From positions 1 through 26,989 of the forward strand of contig JADGCJ010000037.1 in the NCBI GenBank assembly GCA_015229045.1: a stretch of 26,989 nt of DNA, read 5' to 3'. The notes beneath the pieces were generated by a model. It did no database searches, was not told where the DNA came from, and saw only the letters and a program-made list of their open reading frames with translations. Source of the DNA: Magnetococcales bacterium (GTDB lineage Bacteria; Pseudomonadota; Magnetococcia; Magnetococcales; DC0425bin3). How positions within the stretch are numbered: the first letter of the stretch is position 1; each line of letters starts with the position of its first letter. The position numbers and the translations under genes are program-made. Of this stretch, positions 1 through 7,809 are shown in pieces.

Positions 1-50
1 AAGGGGGCAGGCGGAGCCTCCCCCTTGGATCCCCCAACCCCTTTAAATAA
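1..50 (+). repeat. Partial copy of dispersed GC-hairpin element
   Basis: The window opens inside a G/C-rich imperfect hairpin followed by ATCCCCCAACCCCTTTAAAT. The same tail occurs at 3244-3263 after another hairpin, so this is the right half of a dispersed intergenic element. The left half lies outside the window. It ends about 45 bases before the first gene and is non-coding. Confidence 0.6.
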
Positions 51-95
51 TTAAAAAAATTTAATAATACAGGATGACCTTTTTCGGAGGCTGCC

Positions 96-713
96 ATGCT
101 GATCGGTATTGATTTTGACAATACCCTCGTCACCTATGACCACCTGTTCGCCGCCACCGCCCGCGCACAAGGCTGGCTGTCAACCGAAGAACCCTTCCCC
201 GGCAAACCCACCCTGCGCGCAACCATCCGCTCCCAACCCAACGGCGAACACCACTGGCAAGATCTCCAGGTCGAAGTCTACGCCCGTCGCATGGCAGAAG
301 CCCACCTGGCACCAGGAGCGGATGCGTTTATACATCTGTGCCGCACCAAAAATGTGCCATTGTGCATCATCAGCCACAAAACCCGCCACGCAGTACGGGA
401 TCCCCAACAAACCGATCTGCGCCAAATCGCCTGGGAATGGATGACCCAACAGGGTTTTTTTGCCACCGATGGCTTGGGGTTTCAAACCAGCGAGGTCGAT
501 TTTGCCGCCACCCGGACAGAAAAATTGACCCGTCTGGCCCAGCGAGGATGTACCCACTTCATCGATGACCTGATCGAGGTATTGGCCGATCCGGGTTTCC
601 CTCCGACCACCGAGGGAATATTGTACTGCCCCACGGGTTCCATCCCCGAGGTTTCTCGTTGGCCTGTCTATCGGAGCTGGCATGACATCATCCACCATCT
701 GTTCGACGACTGA
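96..713 (+). CDS. HAD-like hydrolase (phosphatase-type), hypothetical
   Basis: This 205-residue protein starts with a HAD motif I, IDFDNTL, giving candidate nucleophile Asp6 and acid/base Asp8. Ser93 in CIISHKT fits motif II, Lys143 could be motif III, and FIDDL (Asp157/Asp158) fits motif IV. No cap domain is obvious beyond the segment at residues 20-75. HAD proteins with these residues usually hydrolyse phosphate esters; the substrate cannot be told. A strong ribosome site, CGGAGG, sits six bases before the ATG. The 3' end overlaps the next gene, an APH-type kinase, by 32 bases. The two are therefore probably translationally coupled and may act on the same small molecule, perhaps a sugar or polyol phosphate (inference). 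Confidence 0.8.
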   Translation: MLIGIDFDNTLVTYDHLFAATARAQGWLSTEEPFPGKPTLRATIRSQPNGEHHWQDLQVEVYARRMAEAHLAPGADAFIHLCRTKNVPLCIISHKTRHAVRDPQQTDLRQIAWEWMTQQGFFATDGLGFQTSEVDFAATRTEKLTRLAQRGCTHFIDDLIEVLADPGFPPTTEGILYCPTGSIPEVSRWPVYRSWHDIIHHLFDD

Positions 714-1695
714 CGCCGCACGATTGGCCGCTGCCCTTTTGGGACAAGCGGTGGATCAAGCCGTGCCGGTTGCTGGTGGCGGCAACAATCGCCTCTTTCG
801 CATCACGGCTGCCGACCAGACATGCCATGCCCTGAAATTCTATCCACACCAGGAGCAGGATCCTCGCGACCGTTTGGGGCAGGAGTTTGAGTTTTTGGGT
901 TTCCTCAATCGGCAGGGGGTGAAAGGGGTTCCCCTCGCCCTGGCTGCCGATCGGAACAACCATTGCGCTCTCTACAACTGGATTGTGGGTGTCACGATTC
1001 ATGCGCCCGGTCCCGAGGAGATTGACGCCATGCTTGTTTTTCTGGAACAGTTGCACATTTGGCGCCACGCCCCCGATGCCCAACAATTGGCCACCGCTTC
1101 GGACAACTGTTTTTCTGCACAGGCTGTCGTCTCCCAACTGTCACGACGCCTTGCCCGCTGCTGGGAAGTGGCCACGACCGAGCCTGTTCTGCACGACTTT
1201 CTGGAAGCGGAATTCACCCCGGTTTCACGAAAAATTTTGTTGCAACTGCGCGATATGCCAGGGTTTTCTCAACCAATCCCTGTCATGGCCCGCACGTTGA
1301 GTCCATCCGATTTTGGTCTGCACAACGCCTTGCGGCGCCCGGATGACGGGATTGTTTTTCTCGACTTTGAATACGCCGGGTGGGATGACCCTGCCAAGCT
1401 GGTGGCCGATGTCATCTGGCATCCGGGCACGGATCTCCCGGAGGATCTTGCCGAACGGTTTTCGCATGGCGCCAAAAAGATTTATGACACGGGTGGGGTT
1501 TGGGGATTCGGGCAGCGGTTTGCGCGTCTATTTCCTGTTTTTGGCCTTGTCTGGTGTTTGATTCTTTTGAATGAATTTTTGCCGGAGCGTTGGCAGCGGC
1601 GGGTTTTGGCTGGGAGGGAGGGGTCGCGGGAGGATATTCTTTGTCAGCAGTTGGAAAAGGCGAGGTGGCGGCTGGAAAAGATTGAGAAAAATTAA
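682..1695 (+). CDS. APH/choline-kinase-family phosphotransferase
   Basis: This 337-residue protein has an aminoglycoside-phosphotransferase (APH) kinase fold. The N-lobe lysine is probably Lys52 in HALKFY. The catalytic loop is SPSDFGLHN (Asp210, Asn215), where the usual His of HGD is replaced by Ser-Pro. The metal-binding motif is FLDFEYAGWDDPAK (Asp228). Proteins with SPSDFG in place of HGD are known as phosphotransferases linked to sugar or envelope metabolism; they are not proven resistance enzymes. The start is supported by GGAG about five bases before an ATG lying inside the end of the HAD gene. The substrate is unknown. The overlap with the HAD gene suggests a kinase/phosphatase pair. 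Confidence 0.8.
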   Translation: MTSSTICSTTDAARLAAALLGQAVDQAVPVAGGGNNRLFRITAADQTCHALKFYPHQEQDPRDRLGQEFEFLGFLNRQGVKGVPLALAADRNNHCALYNWIVGVTIHAPGPEEIDAMLVFLEQLHIWRHAPDAQQLATASDNCFSAQAVVSQLSRRLARCWEVATTEPVLHDFLEAEFTPVSRKILLQLRDMPGFSQPIPVMARTLSPSDFGLHNALRRPDDGIVFLDFEYAGWDDPAKLVADVIWHPGTDLPEDLAERFSHGAKKIYDTGGVWGFGQRFARLFPVFGLVWCLILLNEFLPERWQRRVLAGREGSREDILCQQLEKARWRLEKIEKN

Positions 1696-1706
1696 AAAAA
1701 AATTAT

Positions 1707-1863
1707 TGAAAGACTGGGTAGGAGGTCCAGGAGGAAGGGCTGTGCCCTTCCTCTTGGTGGGGTTTGGGGCGAAGCCCCAATGGGGCCAGGGGCGAAGCCC
1801 CAATGGGGCCAGGGGCGAAGCCCCAATGGGGGTCAGGGGCGAAGCCCCAATGGGGCCAGGGGC
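1707..1863 (-). repeat. Dispersed hairpin element with a tandem 23-bp hairpin array
   Basis: In reverse orientation this matches the element at 10163-10248. It has TGAAAGACT at 1707-1715, a hairpin with near-perfect 12-bp arms at 1727-1738 and 1746-1757, then GGGGCGAAGCCCC. Here the last hairpin is amplified. A 23-bp unit made of GGGGCGAAGCCCC plus AATGGGGCCA starts at 1766, 1789, 1812 (24 bp) and 1836, with a fifth stub at 1859-1863. Every unit can fold as a GC stem with a GAA loop. The array lies between two convergent genes and could affect transcript ends. Confidence 0.85.
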
Positions 1864-1870
1864 AACAAGA

Positions 1871-2896
1871 CTATGGCGTTTTAAGCCTAAGCTTGCCATC
1901 TGCTCCTTTTTCCCGGGTGGGGATGACAGACCTGTCCAGATCCCCTTTCAGGGTTGCGGCAAGATCGCTTGCAAACCGTGTATTTCCTATGTGCCACGAG
2001 TGGCAGAAGGTACCTATCTCAGCTTTCTGCTCTTTTTTCCTGACGGAGGAATCTTTTGGGTCAAGAAGACCAAAATAGTCTGTACAATCAACATCAACTG
2101 CCTTTCCAGGCGCGTCATCCGGCAGCCCCACACGCCCGACGCGCGGTGCTACACCCAGGCGTTTGACATTGGACAGAGTGAGAACCGAGTCGTGCAGATT
2201 TGAGTAGTTGGTCAAGCGCACACAATGCCTGTACAACGAGTTTGACGAATGGTGTCCATCACTCTCGCTCATGGAGGATGAGGAGACATCGCCGCCGATG
2301 AGCACGATTTGGCTGACACTCCACGAGTTATTCATCAAGTTGCTATCGTCGGCGTCATCGAAGGCCTCGCGTATGACATAGGCGCCTGTTGAATGACCAA
2401 GCAGATGGATATTGATGGTGCAATCGGGTTTTTGCTGTTCCGATAACGCCCTGATGCCGTCGGTCATGAGCTGCATGGCCGTCTTCTTCGCGTCGTGCCG
2501 GTCTTCCAGATAGTTGAGTCCTTTGTCATCGCTCGGCCAATCGAATGTCAATACGGCACCCTTGTACCCTGCCGCTTTCAAATCACTCTCAAGTTGTCTA
2601 TGGCGCTTCATAAAATCTTCGCTTTTATTATTGTATCCATGAATAAATACGAGTATGTTGCCATAAGATTTTTGCCCTTCCGCTGCAGCTTCCCGAAGTT
2701 CCAAGAACCATTTATCAATATCTTTCTTGCTCTTTGCGGCATGCGATGGCGACGGGTTGAGTTCCTCACTTTCCGGTGTCCGTGGTACACGCAGAAACTT
2801 TGTATCCCCTGGTTCGGCAATGAACTTTCCATCTTTTACAGCCCGGGCACACATGACAAAATGAAAATCTGGTGTAACAATACGTGAATCAGGCAT
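1871..2896 (-). CDS. Alpha/beta hydrolase (DUF900-like)
   Basis: This 341-residue protein has an alpha/beta-hydrolase core: strand and oxyanion region ILVFIHGYNN at residues 81-90, LTFDWPS near 117, and a nucleophile elbow GHSTG at 167-171 with Ser169. A later acid and His complete the triad; which ones is not certain. The FIHGYN and TFDWPS pattern is typical of DUF900/COG4782-type hydrolases, whose substrates are mostly unknown. No signal peptide is seen, so it is probably cytoplasmic. A ribosome site (GGGGGAG) precedes the ATG. The gene stands alone between hairpin elements, with visibly lower G+C and more A/T-ending codons than its neighbours, which suggests acquisition by transfer. Confidence 0.8.
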   Translation of the reverse strand: MPDSRIVTPDFHFVMCARAVKDGKFIAEPGDTKFLRVPRTPESEELNPSPSHAAKSKKDIDKWFLELREAAAEGQKSYGNILVFIHGYNNKSEDFMKRHRQLESDLKAAGYKGAVLTFDWPSDDKGLNYLEDRHDAKKTAMQLMTDGIRALSEQQKPDCTINIHLLGHSTGAYVIREAFDDADDSNLMNNSWSVSQIVLIGGDVSSSSMSESDGHHSSNSLYRHCVRLTNYSNLHDSVLTLSNVKRLGVAPRVGRVGLPDDAPGKAVDVDCTDYFGLLDPKDSSVRKKEQKAEIGTFCHSWHIGNTRFASDLAATLKGDLDRSVIPTREKGADGKLRLKTP

Positions 2897-3194
2897 AACG
2901 CTCCCCCTTAAGTAACAAGGTTAATGTTTATCTTCCAGCGCCCAGCTCCTGGACGATCAACTGGCGGGTGAACTCTATACTATCCAAGTTTTTTATTTAT
3001 AACTGTCCCAGACCCCAATAACAAGTAAAATTTTATCTTTAAATAATATCATAGATTATAAGTAATTTTTACAAATCAACATCAATTCCCAGTTTATTCT
3101 GATATCATCCGGAAAAACCAACAGGGGATTTCTTGACGTTTCATAAGGCTTTCGATCAGAAAGATAGGGATATTTCAATTGTCAGTATTTTGTT
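2897..3194. other. AT-rich intergenic region
   Basis: No gene is seen in this stretch of about 300 bases. It is much richer in A/T than its surroundings, especially 2980-3100. It probably holds the promoter of the hydrolase on the minus strand, but I cannot single out clear -35/-10 boxes. A dispersed hairpin element follows at 3195. Confidence 0.5.
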
Positions 3195-3263
3195 GGGGCT
3201 TCGCCCCAAACCCCGCCAAGAGGGCAGGCGAAACCTGCCCCTGATCCCCCAACCCCTTTAAAT
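3195..3263 (+). repeat. Dispersed GC-hairpin element
   Basis: The element begins with GGGGCTTCGCCCC (3195-3207), continues with AAACCCCGCC, then a hairpin with 7-bp arms GGGCAGG (3222-3228) and CCTGCCC (3234-3240). It ends in CCCCCAACCCCTTTAAAT. The left part matches elements at 5569 and 10177; the right part matches bases 1-50. It lies about 150 bases upstream of trpB and could influence its leader. Confidence 0.75.
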
Positions 3264-3412
3264 AACAAAAAAATATTTTAACGGGGTTTTGCCCAGGATT
3301 CCTCTTTTCACATGTTTTTGCTCTTGGCACAAAGCCTGTTGGATGGCTAAACTCCCGGAACAGTCTGGTCGGCTTCGTTCCGATTTTTCCAGTATGCGGG
3401 GAGATGTAGCGT

Positions 3413-4651
3413 ATGTCTCAAGGATACCACGGTGTATTTGGCGGGGCCTACATCCCGGAAATCTTGCGCGAAACCTTCCGCCGTCTGACGGAGGCCTATG
3501 TCACTGCCAGAGCCGATCCCGCTTTCTGGGAGAGCTATCTGCGTTTGATGGAGAACTATTCAGGCCGCCCCACCCCGCTCACCTTTGCCGAAACGATCTC
3601 CCGGCAATCGGGAGGTCGGCGGGTCTACATCAAACGCGAGGATTTGAACCAAACCGGCGCCCACAAAGCCAACAATGTCATGGGGCAGGGGTTACTGGTC
3701 AAGCGAATGGGCAAGCGTCGGGTCATTGCCGAGACCGGCGCCGGACAACACGGCATGGCCACAGCCACCATGGCCGCCCGCATGGGGCTGGAGTGCGTCA
3801 TCTACATGGGCGCCGAGGATGTCGAGCGTCAACGCCCCAATGTTTTCTGGATGGAGCAGCTCGGGGCAAAAGTGGTTTCCGTCACCTCGGGATCGAGAAC
3901 TCTCAAGGATGCCATCAACGAGGCCCTGCGCGACTGGGTCGGCAGCATGGACGATACCCATTACGTCCTCGGAACGGCCTGCGGCGCACACCCCTTTCCG
4001 GAGATGGTGGCCTGGTTTCAATCCATCATCGGTGATGAGGCCCGGCGTCAGATTCTCGCCCAGGAGGGACGGCTGCCGACGCATGTCTACGCCTGTGTCG
4101 GCGGCGGATCCAATGCCTTGGGCATTTTTCAGGCCTTTTTGCAGGATCGGGAGGTTGCCCTGATCGGTGTCGAGGCCGGGGGACATGGTCTGGCTTCGGG
4201 ACAGCATGCGGCCCGGTTGAGCGGGGATGGAATCATTGGCGTTGCCCATGGTTACAAGACCTATTTTCTCCAGGATGCCGATGGCCAGATGCGCGATACC
4301 CACTCGGTGGCGGCGGGACTCGACTATGTCGGCGTTTCGCCCATCCTGGCCCATCTGCATGACGAAGGACGTGTCCGTTTCACGGCAACCACCGACGAGG
4401 AGGTGGTCGCCGCCCTGAAACGACTCATGCGAGCCGAGGGGATCATCCCCGCCCTGGAGTCGAGCCATGCCGTGGCACAGGCCCTGAAAGAGTTGCCGGG
4501 TCTCCCCGCCGATGCCGTGGTGATCATCAACCTTTCGGGTCGGGGTGACAAAGACATCTTCACTGTCGCCGATGCCATCGGTGATCCCGGCTGGCGCCAT
4601 TTCATCCAGGCCAAGGCAGCACAATACAAAAATGCGGAGACGGGTCCATGA
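3413..4651 (+). CDS. trpB: Tryptophan synthase beta chain
   Basis: The 412-residue protein joins indole to serine to make tryptophan, working with TrpA. The PLP lysine is Lys85 in GAHKANN, the catalytic Glu is Glu107 in AETGAGQHG, the phosphate loop is GGGSNA, and SGRGDKD closes the site. The start is the ATG before SQGYHGVFGG, preceded by GGGGAG about 10 bases upstream. Its stop overlaps the trpA start (ATGA). Some positions differ from common TrpB1 sequences: GVFGGAYIPE at the start and GTACGAHPF where GPHPYP is usual. It is still TrpB1, not TrpB2. No trpF or other trp gene is adjacent in the window. Confidence 0.96.
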   Translation: MSQGYHGVFGGAYIPEILRETFRRLTEAYVTARADPAFWESYLRLMENYSGRPTPLTFAETISRQSGGRRVYIKREDLNQTGAHKANNVMGQGLLVKRMGKRRVIAETGAGQHGMATATMAARMGLECVIYMGAEDVERQRPNVFWMEQLGAKVVSVTSGSRTLKDAINEALRDWVGSMDDTHYVLGTACGAHPFPEMVAWFQSIIGDEARRQILAQEGRLPTHVYACVGGGSNALGIFQAFLQDREVALIGVEAGGHGLASGQHAARLSGDGIIGVAHGYKTYFLQDADGQMRDTHSVAAGLDYVGVSPILAHLHDEGRVRFTATTDEEVVAALKRLMRAEGIIPALESSHAVAQALKELPGLPADAVVIINLSGRGDKDIFTVADAIGDPGWRHFIQAKAAQYKNAETGP

Positions 4652-5484
4652 ATGCGGCATCAGGTACATTCACCACGCCCGCAGGGCGTCCATCATCCTC
4701 CCGTCTGGAGGGGCGTATTCGCGCCGCTTTGGCCCGTCGCCAACGGGCCGGTTCCGCTCCCATCCTGTTGATGTCGCATCTCGTGTTGGGCTACCCCTCG
4801 CTGGAGGAGAATCGCCGGGTCATCGAGGTCATGGTGGCCCAGGGGGTCGATCTGATCGAGCTGCAAATCCCCTTTTCCGAACCGATTGCCGATGGTCCTG
4901 TCATCGCCATGGCCAACCAGGCGGCTCTCGATCGAGGTTTCCGGGTCAAGGAGGGTTTGGCCTTTCTGGGAGAGATGACGCGGTGCCATGCCATCCCCTT
5001 TCTGCTCATGACCTACTTCAACATTCTCCACGCCCGGGGTGTGGAGAGTTTCATTCGTGAGACGGCTGCCTTGGGCGGAGAGGGGTTGATTGTTCCGGAT
5101 CTTCCTCTGGAGGAGGCGGTTTCGGCCATGGCCTTGTGCCGGGAGGTCGGCGTCGACTGGATCCAGCTCATGACGCCGACCACACCGGACGGACGTCTGG
5201 CCGATATCGGTGCCGCTGCGATGGGTTTTTGTTACTGTGTGGCGCGCAAAGGAGTGACCGGGCGACAGACCACCTTTGACAGCACCATGGATGGATTTTT
5301 GGGCCGCTGCCGGGTTGCCACGTCTGTACCACTGGCCTTGGGCTTTGGCGTCAAGTCCGGGGATGATGTACGCAACCTGGTTGGCAAGGCCGACATCGCT
5401 GTCGTGGGAACGGCCGCTCTCGAGGCGCATCGTACGGGTGGCGTGGAGGCCACAGGAAGGTTCTTTGCGGGTTTGCGGGTCTGA
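4648..5484 (+). CDS. trpA: Tryptophan synthase alpha chain
   Basis: This 278-residue TIM barrel cleaves indole-glycerol phosphate and channels indole to TrpB. The two catalytic acids are present: Glu71 in LIELQIPFSEP and Asp82 in IADGP. The phosphate-binding loops read GVTG and GFGVKSGDD. It differs from typical TrpA in ELQIPFSEP (usually ELG(I/V)PFSDP) and in VARKGVTG (usually VS(V/R)xGVTG). The N-terminal ~25 residues look like an extension rich in Ser, Pro and Arg. It is translationally coupled to trpB through a 4-base overlap and ends the two-gene operon. Confidence 0.95.
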   Translation: MNAASGTFTTPAGRPSSSRLEGRIRAALARRQRAGSAPILLMSHLVLGYPSLEENRRVIEVMVAQGVDLIELQIPFSEPIADGPVIAMANQAALDRGFRVKEGLAFLGEMTRCHAIPFLLMTYFNILHARGVESFIRETAALGGEGLIVPDLPLEEAVSAMALCREVGVDWIQLMTPTTPDGRLADIGAAAMGFCYCVARKGVTGRQTTFDSTMDGFLGRCRVATSVPLALGFGVKSGDDVRNLVGKADIAVVGTAALEAHRTGGVEATGRFFAGLRV

Positions 5485-5504
5485 AAAAATGGGGTAAAGC
5501 CCCA
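5484..5504 (-). terminator. Rho-independent terminator, minus strand
   Basis: On the minus strand a short stem, TGGGG/CCCCA with a 5-base loop (5490-5504), is followed by six T (5489-5484). It would stop transcripts coming from murJ on the minus strand. On the plus strand the hairpin is followed by A, not T, so it is not a good terminator for trpBA. Confidence 0.5.
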
Positions 5505-5550
5505 AAAAATATAAAGCAACTGCCCAGGCACCCCCTCGAGAAAGGCCTGG

Positions 5551-5624
5551 GCATGAAAGCCTTAGTCAGGGCTTCGCCCCGAACCCCACCAGGACCATGC
5601 CAACATTTTTTTCCGAACAAGAAA
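5551..5624 (+). repeat. Dispersed hairpin element with right terminal repeat
   Basis: Bases 5551-5594 match 10160-10203 at about 36 of 44 positions, including the GGGCTTCGCCCC hairpin. The right end, 5603-5624, is an exact 22-base inverted copy of 10136-10157 (core TTTTTTTCCGAACAAG). This copy therefore keeps the right terminal repeat while the copy near 10.2 kb keeps the left one. Just upstream, TGCCCAGGC (5521-5529) and GCCTGGGCA (5545-5553) form another 9-bp stem. Non-coding, between convergent trpA and murJ. Confidence 0.75.
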
Positions 5625-5628
5625 ACTG

Positions 5629-5655
5629 CGTGTCCCAAAATAGATGTGGTTTAAA
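5629..5655 (+). repeat. 27-bp motif shared with 11533-11559
   Basis: Bases 5629-5655 and 11533-11559 agree at about 22 of 27 positions, including CAAA(A/G)TAGATG and GTTTA. Both are intergenic. They may be the end of a small mobile repeat; the origin is unknown. Confidence 0.4.
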
Positions 5656-5698
5656 CAACGAAGAAAATGATTGGGGTTTCACCTCAAACATCAGCCTC

Positions 5699-7279
5699 TC
5701 ATGGCGCTCTTTTGATCATTCTCTGCAACTCTTTCAGCTCTGCCACCCGCAAAACCCAGACAGCCAGCAGATAAAGCACCATGCCACCCAGCATGATGGC
5801 AGGCAAGATCAAGGAAAGCTTCAACGTGGAAAGACCGGGGTGACAAAACATGTCCCGCCCCCAGGTCAAGCCAAACCCCATGATCGCCGAAGCCAGCAAC
5901 GTCTTGCCCAGAGTGACCAGGAAAGGTCGCCCAAAACGAAAGCCGGTCTGCCGATGCAAAAAAAACAGAAGCAACGTGACGTTCAGGTAAGAGGTCAAGG
6001 TGGTGGCCAGGGCCAGCCCTACATGCTTCAGGGGAAACATGAGAATCACGTTGAGAACCATGTTGATCAACAAACAAACGATGGCCACCCGCACCGGGGT
6101 TCGGGTATCGTGCCGGGCGAAAAAGGCCGGTGCCACCACTTTGACCCCGGTAAAGGCCATCAAACCACAACTGTAGGCCAGAAGAGCCTGCGACGTGGCC
6201 TCGGTGGTCTGCGCGTTGAAAGCACCACCCTGAAACAGCATGACCAGGATGGGTTCCCGCAGCACCACCAGAGCGACACTGGCCGGAACGTTGATCAAGG
6301 CCACTACGCGCAGAGCAAACTCCAGATCGGCATTGAGACCCTTTTCGTCACCCCGCGCCGCCTTGGCCGACAAGGCCGGCAAAATGGCCGTGGCCATGGC
6401 AATGCCAATCAATCCCAGAGGAAACTCCACCAATCGGTCGGCATAGTAGAGGTAGGAGATGGAGCCAACCGGCAACCATGAGGCGAGAAAGGTGTCCAAA
6501 ATCAAACTGATTTGTGCCACCGACACCCCCAGCACGGAAGGCCCCATCAAGGTGAGGATACGCCGGATGGCCGGGTGCCGCGGATTCCAGCGCAACCCCA
6601 GAGGCATGCCCAAACGTGCCATGGCCGGAAACTGCACCAGCAACTGGACCACACCACCGATCAGAATGCCCAGGGCCAGACCAATCGATGGGCGTTCAAA
6701 CCAGGGAGCAGCATAGACCGCACCGAGAATGATGAATACATTGAGCAGGATGGGCGTCGCCGCCGGCACGGCGAAGCGGCGAAAACTGTTGAGCACTCCT
6801 CCGGCCATGGCCACCAGGGAGATCAACAGGATGTAAGGGAAAGTGATACGGGTCAGGTCGACCGTCAGGCGATATTTTTCCGGATCGTCACCAAAGCCGG
6901 GGGCGATCACCATGAGCAGAAGCGGCATGGCCAACTCGCCCAGGGCCACCACCACCATCAAAATCGCCGCCAGGGCCGTAAAAACGACCATGACCATCTC
7001 GCGGGTGGCGGCTGCGTCCCCCTGGACCTTGTAGGTGCTGAAAACAGGGACAAAAGCGGTGGCAAAGGCCCCCTCGGCAAACAGCCGTCGCAAAAAATTG
7101 GGCAGCTTTTGCGCGACAAAAAAGGCATCGGCATCCATGCCCGAACCAAAGCCACGCGCAATCACCACGTCGCGGGCAAAGCCCAGAATGCGCGACAACA
7201 GAGTGTAAAAGCTGATGGTTCCCACCGCGCTGAGCAGGTGATGACCACGACCAACAGGAGCTGAAGGGGGTGTCGACAC
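5699..7279 (-). CDS. murJ: Lipid II flippase MurJ (MviN)
   Basis: MurJ moves lipid II across the inner membrane for peptidoglycan synthesis. The protein shows the family opening (TISFYTLLSRILGFARDV), FFVAQKLPNFLRRLFAEGAFATAFVPVF with the conserved Arg residues, and about 14 hydrophobic membrane segments to the C-terminus. I favour the GTG at 7279 (526 residues): AAAGG lies seven bases upstream and the length fits the family. The frame is open further up, to ATG codons at 7354 and 7369 and a TTG at 7378, but the extra residues resemble no MurJ N-terminus and would cover the divergent promoter region. It is divergent from rpsT, an arrangement also seen in other proteobacteria. Confidence 0.95.
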   Translation of the reverse strand: MSTPPSAPVGRGHHLLSAVGTISFYTLLSRILGFARDVVIARGFGSGMDADAFFVAQKLPNFLRRLFAEGAFATAFVPVFSTYKVQGDAAATREMVMVVFTALAAILMVVVALGELAMPLLLMVIAPGFGDDPEKYRLTVDLTRITFPYILLISLVAMAGGVLNSFRRFAVPAATPILLNVFIILGAVYAAPWFERPSIGLALGILIGGVVQLLVQFPAMARLGMPLGLRWNPRHPAIRRILTLMGPSVLGVSVAQISLILDTFLASWLPVGSISYLYYADRLVEFPLGLIGIAMATAILPALSAKAARGDEKGLNADLEFALRVVALINVPASVALVVLREPILVMLFQGGAFNAQTTEATSQALLAYSCGLMAFTGVKVVAPAFFARHDTRTPVRVAIVCLLINMVLNVILMFPLKHVGLALATTLTSYLNVTLLLFFLHRQTGFRFGRPFLVTLGKTLLASAIMGFGLTWGRDMFCHPGLSTLKLSLILPAIMLGGMVLYLLAVWVLRVAELKELQRMIKRAP

Positions 7280-7394
7280 AGAAAAACCTTTGACTTGGTA
7301 CGGGTGGCTTGAATACCCTGAAACATTACGTGTCGGGGCTACGGCATGGTGCATACGGCCCCAGATCATTTCAAGCAAAGGGAGTCTGCGTCAA

Positions 7395-7667
7395 GTGGCC
7401 AATATAAAATCCGCCATGAAGCGCGCCCGGCAGACGATCAAGCGCAATCTGCGCAACCGGGACGCCAAATCGCGTATGCGCACCTTCACCAAGAGGGTGC
7501 TGACCGTCGTTGAAACGGGTGATGTCGCCAAGGCACAGGAGACGCTCCGGGCGGCGGTCTCCCTGCTCGCCATTTCGGCGCGCAAGGGTGTTATCCACAA
7601 AAACCAGGCTGCCCGCCGCATGCGGCGGCTGAATGCCAAGGTCAAGGCACTGGCCGCCGGTACCTGA
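7395..7667 (+). CDS. rpsT: 30S ribosomal protein S20
   Basis: The 90-residue protein, ANIKSAMKRARQ onward, is rich in Lys and Arg and binds 16S rRNA in the small subunit. The C-terminal half with GVIHKNQAARRMRRLN is typical of S20. Translation starts at a GTG, which aligns with the family's MANIKSA start; AAGGGAG lies about 10 bases upstream. The frame continues open upstream to 7290 but that part has no S20 similarity. A weak start codon fits the known translational control of S20 in other bacteria (inference here). Confidence 0.96.
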   Translation: MANIKSAMKRARQTIKRNLRNRDAKSRMRTFTKRVLTVVETGDVAKAQETLRAAVSLLAISARKGVIHKNQAARRMRRLNAKVKALAAGT

Positions 7668-7688
7668 ACCCGTCCTTTTTTCGGCGCA

Positions 7689-7724
7689 GGGGGTGTGGAA
7701 GTGCCAGGGGGTGTGGGAGTGCCT
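7689..7724 (+). repeat. Two tandem 18-bp G-rich repeats
   Basis: Two adjacent 18-base copies (7689-7706 and 7707-7724) differ at two positions and share GGGGGTGTGG and AGTGCC. They lie between rpsT and the helicase gene. No function is evident. Confidence 0.7.
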
Positions 7725-7809
7725 TGTTCCCCCTTCTCTCCGGGCTGGATGGAAAAGATGTGCAAGGTTTGACGGCCTGTGTGTCTCCGGGTCGGACTGG
7801 ATATGTACC

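Noticed and set aside
1766..1863. CRISPR array
   Set aside because: The units are head-to-tail with no variable spacers and no cas genes are present.
1528..1899. Repetitive protein (PIGASP-type repeats) on the minus strand
   Set aside because: It is just translation of the 23-bp hairpin array and of the antisense of the kinase gene.
3289..3420. Open frame upstream of trpB with Trp codons, resembling a trp leader peptide
   Set aside because: It begins at a TTG with no good ribosome site, runs on through trpB in the wrong frame, and the Trp codons are not adjacent. No attenuator hairpin with a T-run is seen.
5597..7264. Large plus-strand frames (294 and 250 residues) in the murJ region
   Set aside because: They are antisense shadows of murJ, rich in Gln, His and Arg with no recognisable domain.
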